A DNA stretch of 64,000 bases from Bacillus sp. sid0103 (lineage in GTDB: Bacteria; Bacillota; Bacilli; Bacillales_B; DSM-18226), in assembly GCF_019219025.1 (NCBI RefSeq), contig NZ_JAHUWN010000011.1:62001-126000 (forward strand), in the 5' to 3' direction. Below the pieces are notes generated by a model that saw nothing but the letters and a program-made list of their open reading frames with translations, ran no database searches and was not told the DNA's origin. A program made the position numbers and the translations under genes. Within the stretch, counting starts at the first letter, position 1. The number at the start of each line of letters is the position of its first letter. Shown here one piece after another: positions 24,771 to 33,255 of the stretch.

Positions 24771-26516
24771 ATGACTGGAAATGGAGCAAAAAAAGGCCAG
24801 GCGCACCTGCAGCCATATATTTCAAAGCAGTTTTACTATCGATATACACCCATTGACCACGCCGTGTGGCGATTCGTCATGAAGCAAAATCATTACTTTT
24901 TAAAAGATATCGCCCATCCTGCCTATGTAAATGGTCTGCGTGATTCAGGTATTAAAACGGAATCCATTCCGAAGGTAGATGACATGAATGAAAGTCTTGC
25001 CAAAGTTGGCTGGGGGGCCGTTACGATTGACGGGTTAATTCCTGGTTCTGTGTTTTATGGCTTTCTGGCAAATGGTATCTTACCAATTGCAACAGAAATC
25101 AGAAACATCCAAAACATTGCTTATACCCCTGCTCCGGATATGATCCATGAGGCAGCCGGACACGCTCCCATTTTATTAGATCAATCTTATCGGGATTTTG
25201 TAAGGAAAATTGGCGAGATGGGAGCGAAAGCTCTTTCCAGTAAAGAAAAATTTGAGGTATTTAAAGCGGTTCGCCACCTAACCATTGTTGCAGAAGATCC
25301 CAATTCAACCCCTGAACAAGTTAAAGAGGCAGAGATGCTTGTCGCTGAAGCTAGAAAGAAAGTGAAAGGGTTGTCGGAATCCGATATGGTTTCAAGGCTA
25401 TTTTGGTGGACAGTGGAATATGGCTTGATTGGCGATATCAACAATCCGAAGATCTATGGGGCAGGTTTACTTTCATCAGTAGGTGAGAGTCAGAGTTGTT
25501 TAGCCGATGATGTTAAAAAGATTCCGTTTTCAGTCGAAGAATGTATCAAAACACCATATGATGTCACCAAGCCGCAGCCGCAATTATTTGTATGTAAAGA
25601 CTTTGATGAATTAGCGGCTGCCATAGATCAATTTGCTGGTACGATGGCCTTTAAGAAAGGCGGCACGGAAAGTCTTGAAAAAGCCTTGAATTCTGATAAT
25701 CTTGCAACGTTTGTATTCTCGTCTGGATTGCAAGTGACGGGGACATTGGCAACAATATTAAAGGATGAGAAGGGAGAAGCTGTTTATATTAGAACCAAAG
25801 GGCCGACCGCCCTTTCTCTGGATCAGAAGCAATTAGTGAATCATGGCAAGGATACACATCATAAAGGCTTTGGAACACCAATAGGCAGTCTTGAAGGAAA
25901 GATAGTATTAGAGAATTGCTCAATGTCTCAATTAAAGGATTTAGGCATTATTGAGGGCAGCGAAGCCGTGTTGAAATTTGAAAGCGGTGTCAATGTAAAG
26001 GGGCGTGTCAAGACAATTTTGTTGTCAGCTGGTAAACCAATCTTAATCTCTTTTAAGGATTGCCAAGTAACATATCAGGGGCAAGTCCTTTTTGAGCCAG
26101 CATGGGGGACGTATGATATGGCAGTCGGCGCAGCAACCACGTCTGTGTTTGCAGGCGCTGCAGATCCAGATGCATATTTTGAATGGCCAACAATAAATGA
26201 TACAGATAGTATGAAGGAATTAGAGGTTCGTCAATTAAATGAATTAGAAATGCTCTATGCTGAAATCCGCAGCCTGCGAGAGGGAAAGGAATGGAATGAA
26301 CAGAGTTGGTCCATTTTGGAGAAGGTGATAGCGACTCTTGATAAGAAATATCCCAATGAATGGTTATTAAGACTGGAAATACTTGATATCTATAAGTTGC
26401 AAAATAACAGTCATCCCAACGTAAAAAGAATTTCTGAAATGTTATTAAATAAAAACTGGGGGAAATCAGTTAATCAGGTGATTCAACGCGGGTTCACTTT
26501 AATAAATAATAGTTAA
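24771..26516 (+). CDS. Aromatic amino acid hydroxylase (phenylalanine 4-monooxygenase type) with long C-terminal extension
   Basis: Non-haem iron, pterin-dependent hydroxylase expected to convert phenylalanine to tyrosine. The 2-His-1-carboxylate ligands are visible: His126 and His131 in HEAAGHAP, and Glu216 in FWWTVEYGLIGD. At 581 residues it is about twice the length of Proteobacterial PhhA. The extra about 300 residues contain beta-rich repeats (FSSGLQVTGTLATIL, LKFESGVNVKGRVKTIL) and a helical tail, and no ACT domain is seen. This long form is the one known in the Bacillus cereus group. The chosen ATG is ten bases after AAGGAG; earlier TTG/ATG codons overlap the site. No pterin recycling gene is adjacent. 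Confidence 0.85.
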   Translation: MTGNGAKKGQAHLQPYISKQFYYRYTPIDHAVWRFVMKQNHYFLKDIAHPAYVNGLRDSGIKTESIPKVDDMNESLAKVGWGAVTIDGLIPGSVFYGFLANGILPIATEIRNIQNIAYTPAPDMIHEAAGHAPILLDQSYRDFVRKIGEMGAKALSSKEKFEVFKAVRHLTIVAEDPNSTPEQVKEAEMLVAEARKKVKGLSESDMVSRLFWWTVEYGLIGDINNPKIYGAGLLSSVGESQSCLADDVKKIPFSVEECIKTPYDVTKPQPQLFVCKDFDELAAAIDQFAGTMAFKKGGTESLEKALNSDNLATFVFSSGLQVTGTLATILKDEKGEAVYIRTKGPTALSLDQKQLVNHGKDTHHKGFGTPIGSLEGKIVLENCSMSQLKDLGIIEGSEAVLKFESGVNVKGRVKTILLSAGKPILISFKDCQVTYQGQVLFEPAWGTYDMAVGAATTSVFAGAADPDAYFEWPTINDTDSMKELEVRQLNELEMLYAEIRSLREGKEWNEQSWSILEKVIATLDKKYPNEWLLRLEILDIYKLQNNSHPNVKRISEMLLNKNWGKSVNQVIQRGFTLINNS

Positions 26517-26517
26517 A

Positions 26518-26555
26518 GGAAAAGGAGCTTGGGATTCCAAGCTCCTTTCTTATAT
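26518..26555 (+). terminator. Terminator after the hydroxylase gene
   Basis: AAAGGAGCTTGG / CCAAGCTCCTTT, a perfect 12-bp stem with a GATT loop and TTTCTTAT tail. Confidence 0.8.
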
Positions 26556-26579
26556 GGTCTAGGACGAACACGTTACTAG

Positions 26580-27224
26580 TTAGTCTTTACTTGATAGAAT
26601 ACCGAAAATACGAAGGATGCTAACAAATAGGTTAATAAAATTCAAATATAAGTTTAATGCCATCAATGGTACTTCTTCTGCTCTAACCCCATAATGCTTC
26701 ATGCGGCTGAAGTCAAACAGAACATAACCGCTAAATACAATCACTCCAATTATAGAGAAAGCAAGCATCGCCGTCGACCCTAATGGAAAGAAGATATTAT
26801 AAATAGAAATTGCTATTAAGGCTAGCAAAGCAGCTAGCAGGAATCCACCTAAAAAGGAAAAGTTTGATTTTGATTTCGTCGCATAAATAGCCACACCCGT
26901 AAAAACAACTGTTGTACTTGCAAAGGCCATGACAACAACGTTTGCCCCTGCAGCAGCTGTGTAATAGGCTACTATTGGGAATAGAGTAATTCCTGAGATA
27001 AAAGTAAAGATATATAGAAATGAATAAGAAATCGCCTTTTTACGTCTGAAAAAGAATGCGATCATGAGCATTACAAATTCTAGAATCGCAAGCGGCATAA
27101 ATAGACTATCTGGTACAAATCCACCTGCCATAGTGCCCAAGAAAGCAATCGCAAGTGAAAGGGCAAATGTTCGTATTACGGATGGCAAAAATTCAGTAGA
27201 TGTTTGAGTATACAAATTTTTCAC
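26580..27224 (-). CDS. yetJ: Bax inhibitor-1/YccA family calcium channel, YetJ-like
   Basis: A 214-residue, seven-helix membrane protein of the TMBIM/BI-1 family, the same length as B. subtilis YetJ, a pH-gated calcium leak channel. Matching blocks include SGITLFPIVAYY (78-89), the helix ending GYVLFDFSRMKHYG, and MALNLYLNFINLFVSILRIFGILSS at the C-terminus. Of the aspartate dyad that gates YetJ, Asp171 is kept, but the partner position 195 is Asn (codon AAT) instead of Asp. This is likely to change pH gating. A cytoplasmic acidic tail remains (SSKD). Confidence 0.85.
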   Translation of the reverse strand: MKNLYTQTSTEFLPSVIRTFALSLAIAFLGTMAGGFVPDSLFMPLAILEFVMLMIAFFFRRKKAISYSFLYIFTFISGITLFPIVAYYTAAAGANVVVMAFASTTVVFTGVAIYATKSKSNFSFLGGFLLAALLALIAISIYNIFFPLGSTAMLAFSIIGVIVFSGYVLFDFSRMKHYGVRAEEVPLMALNLYLNFINLFVSILRIFGILSSKD

Positions 27225-27264
27225 CTCAAAAATTATTTGTTACTAAAGATATACGATTAATTGG

Positions 27265-27654
27265 TCAAGATGTTTCATTTTTTCTAAAAAAATCTTTATC
27301 TTCTTTTAATAAATCGCGAATTTCCGCTAATAATTCCTCTGAACGGTCCACTTTTGCTACAACTGGGGCTGGTTCTTCTTTTTTCTTAAAGCGGTTAAGA
27401 AACTTCACAAATAAGAATATAGAAAAGGAAATAATTAAGAAATCGACTACGGTTTGAATAAATTTTCCATAGGCTAATTTTCCGTAAGCAAGATCAGAAA
27501 AATCAACGACTCCAATAATCAAACCAATTAAAGGCATAATAATATCGGCGACCAGAGATGACACTATTTTGCCAAATGCCCCGCCGATAATAACACCGAC
27601 GGCTAAATCAATCACATTGCCTTTCATAGCAAACTGTTTAAATTCATTCCACAT
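27265..27654 (-). CDS. mscL: Large-conductance mechanosensitive channel MscL
   Basis: A 129-residue osmotic safety valve in the cytoplasmic membrane, forming a pentamer. The N-terminal amphipathic helix is [12 protein letters not shown]; the pore helix is [28 protein letters not shown]; then a short extracellular loop, TM2 ([23 protein letters not shown]) and a charged C-terminal helix bundle (LLAEIRDLL). AGGAGGAAG precedes the ATG. It lies 40 bases upstream of yetJ in the same direction, so the two may be co-transcribed. Confidence 0.95.
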   Translation of the reverse strand: MWNEFKQFAMKGNVIDLAVGVIIGGAFGKIVSSLVADIIMPLIGLIIGVVDFSDLAYGKLAYGKFIQTVVDFLIISFSIFLFVKFLNRFKKKEEPAPVVAKVDRSEELLAEIRDLLKEDKDFFRKNETS

Positions 27655-27780
27655 GAATCTTCCTCCTCAATGCCTGTTTTGTTAATTGTATATTGTACCT
27701 CTTAATCATCGATAATAGCAATCCCTACTCGACCTGTCCGAATAAGCCTGTCATTCAGACAATAATAGGGTAACCTTGTA

Positions 27781-29280
27781 TTAAGAAATTAAATTCATCT
27801 TTATCGCTTTAACCGCCGCATCCGTTCGGTTTTTTGCAGCTAATTTTTGAATGATGATTGAGATATAATCTCGAACTGTATAACTGCTAAGATGAAGCGT
27901 GGTTGCTGCTTCATTTATGGTTGCCCCGTCGGCGATTAGCTTTAATACCTCTTTCTCACGCTGTGTTAAGACGCCATTGGCGTTTCCGAATTGTTGAAGG
28001 GCCTCGTCTCTAATGGAGAAAAGCAATTCCCCGGCGTAATGCCCAAATTTTATTAAAGTAGTTAACGTTTGAATAGAAACGTCAAATTGAGAATCTTCCC
28101 CTTTGTCCAATAGAGCAATCCCAATTAGCTTACTTTTGGTTGGCACAAATATAGGTAAGACCACTAGGGATTTTAACTTATATTCTTGGACATATTTTTT
28201 CGGTAACACCTGGGCAGCATTTGCAAAGTACAGGGGTTGAGAATGGTTTAAAGAATGGCCATATTTCTTTATTAAAGGGAGTTTGAATATTTCCTCCTTA
28301 ATCTGCTGAACAGACGGATTGCTTACATTATAGCCTGAAACTCCGATTCCTTTCCCCTCGTAGTGGTTATACATAAAAAGGGCGCAGCGATTAAAGGGCA
28401 TATACTCGACTAACCCTTCCGAAATAGCCTTAACAGCCTTATCCGCCCCCCGTGCACGTAATAAGTGCTGTAAGAAGAGAAGAGAGGCATCCTTCCATTC
28501 CAACTTACTTTCTAGATGACGCAGTTTTAGCTGGCGCAAATACATCCCTCTAATAAATTCGATTTCGTAATCGGTGACTGCGACACTACTATTTTGCAAT
28601 CCGATTAACAAAGTGTCGTTCAAACAAGGAATTCGGAGAATAGTATCCCCATCGCTGTTTGTTCCTAAAAGTCTAGCGATAGCCATTGATAAGTGGTCGA
28701 TTTGACTGGCCTTTAAACTCGTGGACATATCGATTAAATGGCTATCCACTTGATTTTGCTCGGAACAGACAACACTTTCAACCTGATACTCTTCTTGCTT
28801 ATTTATGACAGCGATCCATTCCATTTGAATAATGTTAGTTGAAATAATATTTTTTACCCACTTCTCATTCCGATCCTCAAGATCACGTGTTAATAACGTT
28901 TGGTCGAGTATTCTCGAAAAAACGGATTGGACAGCCTGATGATCGAGAAATGTAGAAGATTTACGTTCCGTTAACAGCTTATGAAACATATTTTCAATCG
29001 TCGTTAATAAGTAGATTGACTCGTTTTCATCATATTTTGAGGCGAAACGATTTTGCCATTCCGTAAGAAGGGAAAGGATGAAGGAGTCGACACTAGGGAT
29101 TTTATCGAGAAACACCTGTTGAAAAGCAATCTGGATCATAACATTAAATTCATCGACTAAACTGTCTTTTCGGTATTTTAACGTCGCCAGAACTTCCTTC
29201 CATTCTTTCATAAATGGCTTACTAAGTTGAAAAATAATCGAAAGTCCCCTTTGTAAAAGCTGATCCACTTTGTGCTCCAT
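27781..29280 (-). CDS. GAF-domain LuxR-family transcriptional regulator
   Basis: A 499-residue regulator. The long helical N-terminus (1-250) has no recognised domain. A GAF-like domain follows at about 265-420, with FNRCALFMYNHYEGKGIGVSGYN and LVVLPIFVPTKSKLIGIALLDKG. The C-terminal LuxR HTH is LTQREKEVLKLIADGATINEAATTLHLSSYTVRDYISIIIQKL (about 437-480). It is divergent from the DUF6230/DUF6114 operon with inverted repeats in the shared 200-base gap, so it is likely the operon's regulator. GGGAGGAAC precedes the ATG. Ligand of the GAF domain unknown. Confidence 0.82.
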   Translation of the reverse strand: MEHKVDQLLQRGLSIIFQLSKPFMKEWKEVLATLKYRKDSLVDEFNVMIQIAFQQVFLDKIPSVDSFILSLLTEWQNRFASKYDENESIYLLTTIENMFHKLLTERKSSTFLDHQAVQSVFSRILDQTLLTRDLEDRNEKWVKNIISTNIIQMEWIAVINKQEEYQVESVVCSEQNQVDSHLIDMSTSLKASQIDHLSMAIARLLGTNSDGDTILRIPCLNDTLLIGLQNSSVAVTDYEIEFIRGMYLRQLKLRHLESKLEWKDASLLFLQHLLRARGADKAVKAISEGLVEYMPFNRCALFMYNHYEGKGIGVSGYNVSNPSVQQIKEEIFKLPLIKKYGHSLNHSQPLYFANAAQVLPKKYVQEYKLKSLVVLPIFVPTKSKLIGIALLDKGEDSQFDVSIQTLTTLIKFGHYAGELLFSIRDEALQQFGNANGVLTQREKEVLKLIADGATINEAATTLHLSSYTVRDYISIIIQKLAAKNRTDAAVKAIKMNLIS

Positions 29281-29359
29281 GTTCCTCCCACCTCACCTAT
29301 ATTTGTTTTTATATCGTTCGGCGGAATATTTTTCAATATGTCCGTAGTAGTACTCCTCC

Positions 29360-29394
29360 ACCCGACATTTGACGGGGGTCTCGTATTTTTACGA
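29360..29394. promoter_or_regulatory. Two adjacent inverted repeats between the LuxR regulator and DUF6230 operon
   Basis: ACCCGAC-ATTT-GACGGGGGT (one mismatched pair in the inner arms) is immediately followed by the perfect TCGTA-TTTT-TACGA. Both lie in the divergent promoter region, about 80-120 bases from either start. They are candidate operators for the GAF-LuxR regulator; no protein-specific consensus is known to me. Confidence 0.4.
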
Positions 29395-29483
29395 TAGATG
29401 ACGTGATTGTGGCCGTGAAATAACAGTAGTAAGGTATAAAAAAGAGTAATATTTAAAAATTCAGAAAATAAGAGGAGGAGCGT

Positions 29484-30059
29484 ATGGAAAGTACAATTCA
29501 GCCTGTTGAGGGTATGACAAGTAAAAAAGTTTTCTGGTCAGCTTTAGGTTCTGGAATTTTGGTGTTAGCGCTGTTATTAGTTTCATTTGGGATTTCAGGG
29601 GTAGCCTATGCTGTTCCAATTGCGGGTGTGGGTGACTTTTATGTCGAGTTTGACAAATTGGAGGGGAACGGTTATACCTTTTATCCAAAAATGGGTGAAA
29701 CCAGCAGTGAAGACTCAGCACCACAAGGGACTAATTTAATAGATAACTTGACGATTGATCATTTGCAATTATATAAGGATTTCAAGGTCGGCGGGGAGTG
29801 GATTCGTGTTAAGATTACGGCCTCTAAACCCGTGCAGATTACTGGACTGCAACACGATGCAGGTCTGATTGAAGCAGATGCAAAATTTACAAACTTAGCC
29901 CTTAAAGAAAATCATAGCGATGATTGGCAAAAACAATTCCGACAAACCTCATCAAAAATCACCTTAGAACATGCCAAACTTAAAACACACTATCTTTTTC
30001 AGAAAACGATTAATATGAACGGAATGCGACTAACAGTTGAAAAGATTAATAAAAAATAA
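29484..30059 (+). CDS. DUF6230 family protein
   Basis: A 191-residue membrane-anchored or secreted protein. A short cytoplasmic head (MESTIQPVEGM) and one long helix around residues 18-42 are followed by a beta-rich outside domain starting VGDFYVEFDKLEGNGYTFYP. This F.V..DKLEG.G motif and the layout match the DUF6230 family, which I know mainly from Streptomyces and other actinobacteria, where it is paired with DUF6114. GAGGAGG precedes the ATG. First gene of a three-gene operon. Function unknown. Confidence 0.75.
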   Translation: MESTIQPVEGMTSKKVFWSALGSGILVLALLLVSFGISGVAYAVPIAGVGDFYVEFDKLEGNGYTFYPKMGETSSEDSAPQGTNLIDNLTIDHLQLYKDFKVGGEWIRVKITASKPVQITGLQHDAGLIEADAKFTNLALKENHSDDWQKQFRQTSSKITLEHAKLKTHYLFQKTINMNGMRLTVEKINKK

Positions 30060-30075
30060 GTAAGGAGGGAATAAG

Positions 30076-30462
30076 ATGAGATTTACTAAATGGCGGAAAA
30101 GCCGGCCCTTTGGGGGTTCATTGATGACAATCATCAGTGGACTCATGATTTTATGGGTACCATTAAACCTTTATTTAAGTACATTCCTGCCAGGATCGAT
30201 TGCCATCATTGGTTTATTATTTGGCGGAGTGCTTACGTTAATTGGAATTGTGGCATTGTTTTTTCCAAATGCTTCGAAAATCCTTGGCATCTTCACTATC
30301 TTTCTATCAATATTATCTGTTATCGGAGCATTAGGAGGGTTCCTTTTCGGCACGCTATTTGGAATCATCGGTGGAGCTTTGCTGATGGCATGGCGGCTTG
30401 CACCTGTGAAAGTTAAAGCTTCACCTCCAATTGATAGAGAAAAAGCAGTCCACACTTTCTAA
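30076..30462 (+). CDS. DUF6114 membrane protein
   Basis: A 128-residue protein with four hydrophobic segments. WRKSRPFGGSL at the start, GSIAIIGLLFGG in the second half and a closing GIIGGALLMAWRLAP are the DUF6114 pattern (W+..RPF.GG..I.SG; GG.LA..W.P). It follows the DUF6230 gene by 16 bases, the same pairing as in actinobacteria. Function unknown, probably a membrane partner of the DUF6230 protein. TAAGGAGGG precedes the ATG. Confidence 0.75.
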   Translation: MRFTKWRKSRPFGGSLMTIISGLMILWVPLNLYLSTFLPGSIAIIGLLFGGVLTLIGIVALFFPNASKILGIFTIFLSILSVIGALGGFLFGTLFGIIGGALLMAWRLAPVKVKASPPIDREKAVHTF

Positions 30463-30475
30463 AGGAGAGCAAACA

Positions 30476-31648
30476 ATGTGGTTGAAAAGCAAGGTGGTCT
30501 TGTTAAGCTTATGTCTTCCCTTACTAGGATTAACTATTTTCACTAGTGGTGGAGCAGCCAAGGCGGAAGAACCAAATACAGATGGTTTTCTCATTAAAGC
30601 AGACCGAGTTGTCGGTTCGGGTATGACAGCAAACATTATTCAACAAGAAACCTCTACAAATAATGGTAAACTAATGCTACGAATTCATTATAAATCAGCC
30701 ATTATTTATGGAATGAAATTAACCAAGCAGATGAATTCACCAAGAGGTCAAATAAGCATTAATTTAAAAGCTAATGGGCCTGTTACCGTAAAGAATATGA
30801 TTGTAGATACATCGGCTCTAACTTTTAAAGGGGCTTGCCTAAAGGCAGCAGAAACTATTCCAGAACTTGGGATGGAGCAGGTGGTCATGGTTGCTCATTA
30901 TATGGAATCCGAAGATAGTATTATTAAGCAACTTGTTCTTAATACGGTTGCAGGGCAATCAACTGCACCCAAGCCAGGGAAGTTGAAAATTATTCAAGAT
31001 TTAGGCTTGCTTCCTCTTAATCAATTGGATGAAGAGCTTGATAAAATTTCAAGTGGACATTTACCTCTCACATGTGAAGATGGCTCCAAAGCAGTTGAAT
31101 CACCTGATAAGATTGGAAAAATCACTAAACCCGTTCAAGATGTGACTGAAGTGGTGACCCATCCGTTGAGACCGGTTACAATACCATTGGAGCCCATCGT
31201 AGAACCAATAAAGCCAATTTTGAAACCGTTAGAACCTGTAACCAAACCGCTCGAGCCTGTAACTAAACCACTTGAGCCAGTTTTGAAGCCACTTAAGCCT
31301 GTAACAAAGTCGCTTGACCCTGTCGTCAGTGGGGCAACGGAAAAGGTAGAACATATCGTAAAATCAACTTGTGAACAAATGGAGGATGCAAAGGGTGATA
31401 TTAACAAGGAACTGGCATTGTCTTTAATTGATGAAGCTATTGCAAAGAAAATACCTTTGAAAGATGTCTGCCAGAGTGAACCTTCATTAACAAAAGAACT
31501 TCAAAACTTAGAAGAGGGCTTACTAAAATCACTCGGCCTTATTGATTTATTAGGGAAAGTAGTAACTGATGATCCTATTGAACAGCTTAATAATTTACGT
31601 GAGAAAATTGCAAAAGAAAAGGATGGAGCCATTATTTATTCACCATAG
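30476..31648 (+). CDS. Secreted protein with proline heptad repeats, third gene of the DUF6230 operon
   Basis: A 390-residue exported protein with signal peptide to about residue 30 (SGGAAKAEE). The N-terminal about 190 residues (FLIKADRVVGSGMTANI) echo the DUF6230 beta-domain in the upstream product. A stiff proline-rich stretch of about 60 residues follows, with seven-residue units such as KPLEPVT repeated five or six times. The C-terminal helical region has two cysteines that could pair. The pattern suggests a wall-spanning stalk carrying a helical tip. AAAGGAG precedes the internal ATG chosen; the frame runs 15 codons further up, overlapping the previous gene. No sortase or lipobox motif. 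Confidence 0.65.
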   Translation: MWLKSKVVLLSLCLPLLGLTIFTSGGAAKAEEPNTDGFLIKADRVVGSGMTANIIQQETSTNNGKLMLRIHYKSAIIYGMKLTKQMNSPRGQISINLKANGPVTVKNMIVDTSALTFKGACLKAAETIPELGMEQVVMVAHYMESEDSIIKQLVLNTVAGQSTAPKPGKLKIIQDLGLLPLNQLDEELDKISSGHLPLTCEDGSKAVESPDKIGKITKPVQDVTEVVTHPLRPVTIPLEPIVEPIKPILKPLEPVTKPLEPVTKPLEPVLKPLKPVTKSLDPVVSGATEKVEHIVKSTCEQMEDAKGDINKELALSLIDEAIAKKIPLKDVCQSEPSLTKELQNLEEGLLKSLGLIDLLGKVVTDDPIEQLNNLREKIAKEKDGAIIYSP

Positions 31649-31650
31649 GA

Positions 31651-31681
31651 AAAAGAGCAGGTAATCCTGCTCTTTTGTTCT
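31651..31681. terminator. Bidirectional terminator between the DUF6230 operon and ampS
   Basis: AAAAGAGCAGG / CCTGCTCTTTT stem with a TAAT loop, between convergent units. Confidence 0.85.
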
Positions 31682-31685
31682 GATA

Positions 31686-32918
31686 TTAGAAAGCCCAATT
31701 TCCGCTTCTAAACACTGGTTCTGATTTGCCATCGGCGGTGATTCCATCGATGTCCATTTCAGTGGAACCAATCATAAAGTCCACATGAGTGATACTTTCA
31801 TTTAAGCCATGCTCTTTCAATTCTTCAGAAGACATTTTCTTCCCGCCTTCAAGACAGAAAGCATAGGCACTGCCGATTGCCAAATGGTTTGAGGCATTTT
31901 CATCAAATAATGTATTAAAGAAAAGAATATTGGATTGGGAAATTGGCGAGTTATAAGGTACAAGGGCAACCTCGCCCAGATAATGGGATCCTTCGTCCGA
32001 ATCAACAAGACGCTTAAGGATTTCTTCGCCTTCTTCTGCTTTCACCCCAACAATTTTTCCATTTTCAAATGTAATCGAAAAGCGGTCAATAATATTTCCA
32101 CCGTAACTTAAAGGTTTTGTGCTTGCAACTGTCCCATTTACACCTGTTCGATAAGGAACAGTGAACACTTCTTCTGTTGGCATGTTTGCCATAAACTCGA
32201 AGCCATTCTCATTGACACTGCCTGCGCCCACCCAGATGTGTTTTTCAGGAAGCTCAATCGTTAAGTCTGTACCTGGGGCTTTGTAATGAAGCTTTTGGTA
32301 TCTTTTTTCGTTTAAATAGTGAACTTTTTCATGAAGCGTTTCGTCATGTTTCTTCCAAGCATCTACTGGATTTTCGACGTCTGCACGTACTGCTTTAAAA
32401 ATCGCATCCCAAAGCGTATTTACTTGATTTTCAACAGGCTCATCAGGGAATACTTTTGCTGCCCATGCAGGTGACGCTGCTGCGACAACCGTCCAACTCA
32501 CTTTATCAGATTGTACAGCCTTACGATAATTTGACAATGCTGTTCCTGCAGCCTTGTTGAAGTTAGAAATCCGTTCTGGATTCACACCCTTCAATAAATC
32601 AGGGCTCGTGGAAATGACCGACATAAAAGCTGCACCATGAGCTGCTAGATCTTCCATTTCTTTAGCACGCCATACTGGGTACTCAAGGAAAGCTTCATCT
32701 GGGGCTAGGTCATATTTTGTTTTTGTAACGGTATCGTCGTTCCAATTAACGATGACATTTTGGGCACCAGTTTCGTATGCCTTTTTAACAATCAGACGAA
32801 TAAATTCCGCCGCATCTAAGGTGGCATTAACGACTAGGGTTTGACCTTTTTGGATATTTACACCAACCTTAACAGCCAGTTCAGCATACTTTTCCAGTTT
32901 TTTTTGAAATTCACTCAT
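31686..32918 (-). CDS. ampS: M29 family metallo-aminopeptidase AmpS
   Basis: A 410-residue cytoplasmic broad-specificity aminopeptidase (thermophilic aminopeptidase T / AmpS / PepS family), binding two metal ions. Signature stretches are IQKGQTLVVNATLDAAEFIRLIVKKAYE near the start, the metal-site blocks GAGSVNENGFEFMANMPTEE and LGEVALVPYNSPISQSN, and NHLAIGSAYAFCL followed by HVDFMIGSTEMDIDGI near the end. Full length for the family. AAAGGAG precedes the ATG. Monocistronic. Confidence 0.92.
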   Translation of the reverse strand: MSEFQKKLEKYAELAVKVGVNIQKGQTLVVNATLDAAEFIRLIVKKAYETGAQNVIVNWNDDTVTKTKYDLAPDEAFLEYPVWRAKEMEDLAAHGAAFMSVISTSPDLLKGVNPERISNFNKAAGTALSNYRKAVQSDKVSWTVVAAASPAWAAKVFPDEPVENQVNTLWDAIFKAVRADVENPVDAWKKHDETLHEKVHYLNEKRYQKLHYKAPGTDLTIELPEKHIWVGAGSVNENGFEFMANMPTEEVFTVPYRTGVNGTVASTKPLSYGGNIIDRFSITFENGKIVGVKAEEGEEILKRLVDSDEGSHYLGEVALVPYNSPISQSNILFFNTLFDENASNHLAIGSAYAFCLEGGKKMSSEELKEHGLNESITHVDFMIGSTEMDIDGITADGKSEPVFRSGNWAF

Positions 32919-33003
32919 ATGTATGTCTCCTTTTTCAGAATCTTCCTTTATTGTAGCGTTATTAATTGGAAAAAGAAACTAGTATCCATGTAGCAAATAA
33001 ATG

Positions 33004-33037
33004 CTAAAAAAACAGTAAAGATTTTCATCTTTACTGC
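33004..33037 (-). terminator. Minus-strand terminator overlapping the stop codon of a small gene
   Basis: CAGTAAAGA / TCTTTACTG stem with a TTTTCA loop. On the minus strand it is followed by seven T. Its right arm contains the stop of the 38-residue gene. Confidence 0.75.
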
Positions 33038-33147
33038 ATCTTGCTGCCGTATACTTTTATATTAAAATAAACACCTGCTGAAAATATTACTAGGAATGTT
33101 AAAATACCTGACAATGATGTTGGAGACATGAACTGGGATAATTCCAT
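33031..33147 (-). CDS. Small membrane protein, 38 residues
   Basis: Starts MELSQFMSPTSLSGI, followed by one hydrophobic helix (LTFLVIFSAGVYF) and a short basic tail. GGCGGTGG stands before the ATG, and an intrinsic terminator begins within the stop codon, so it looks like an autonomous small gene. No family recognised. Confidence 0.55.
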   Translation of the reverse strand: MELSQFMSPTSLSGILTFLVIFSAGVYFNIKVYGSKMQ

Positions 33148-33255
33148 TGTTTCCACCGCCCTTATATTAATAACTTTTATAAGTTAATTATAAATACTAT
33201 CCAGGTAAATGTGAACAATTTAGTACAAATATTGTGGGATTATTGACACACTTTT

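Noticed and set aside
30090..30416. A 108-residue frame overlapping the DUF6114 gene
   Set aside because: Out-of-frame shadow; the DUF6114 frame has the ribosome site and the family motifs.
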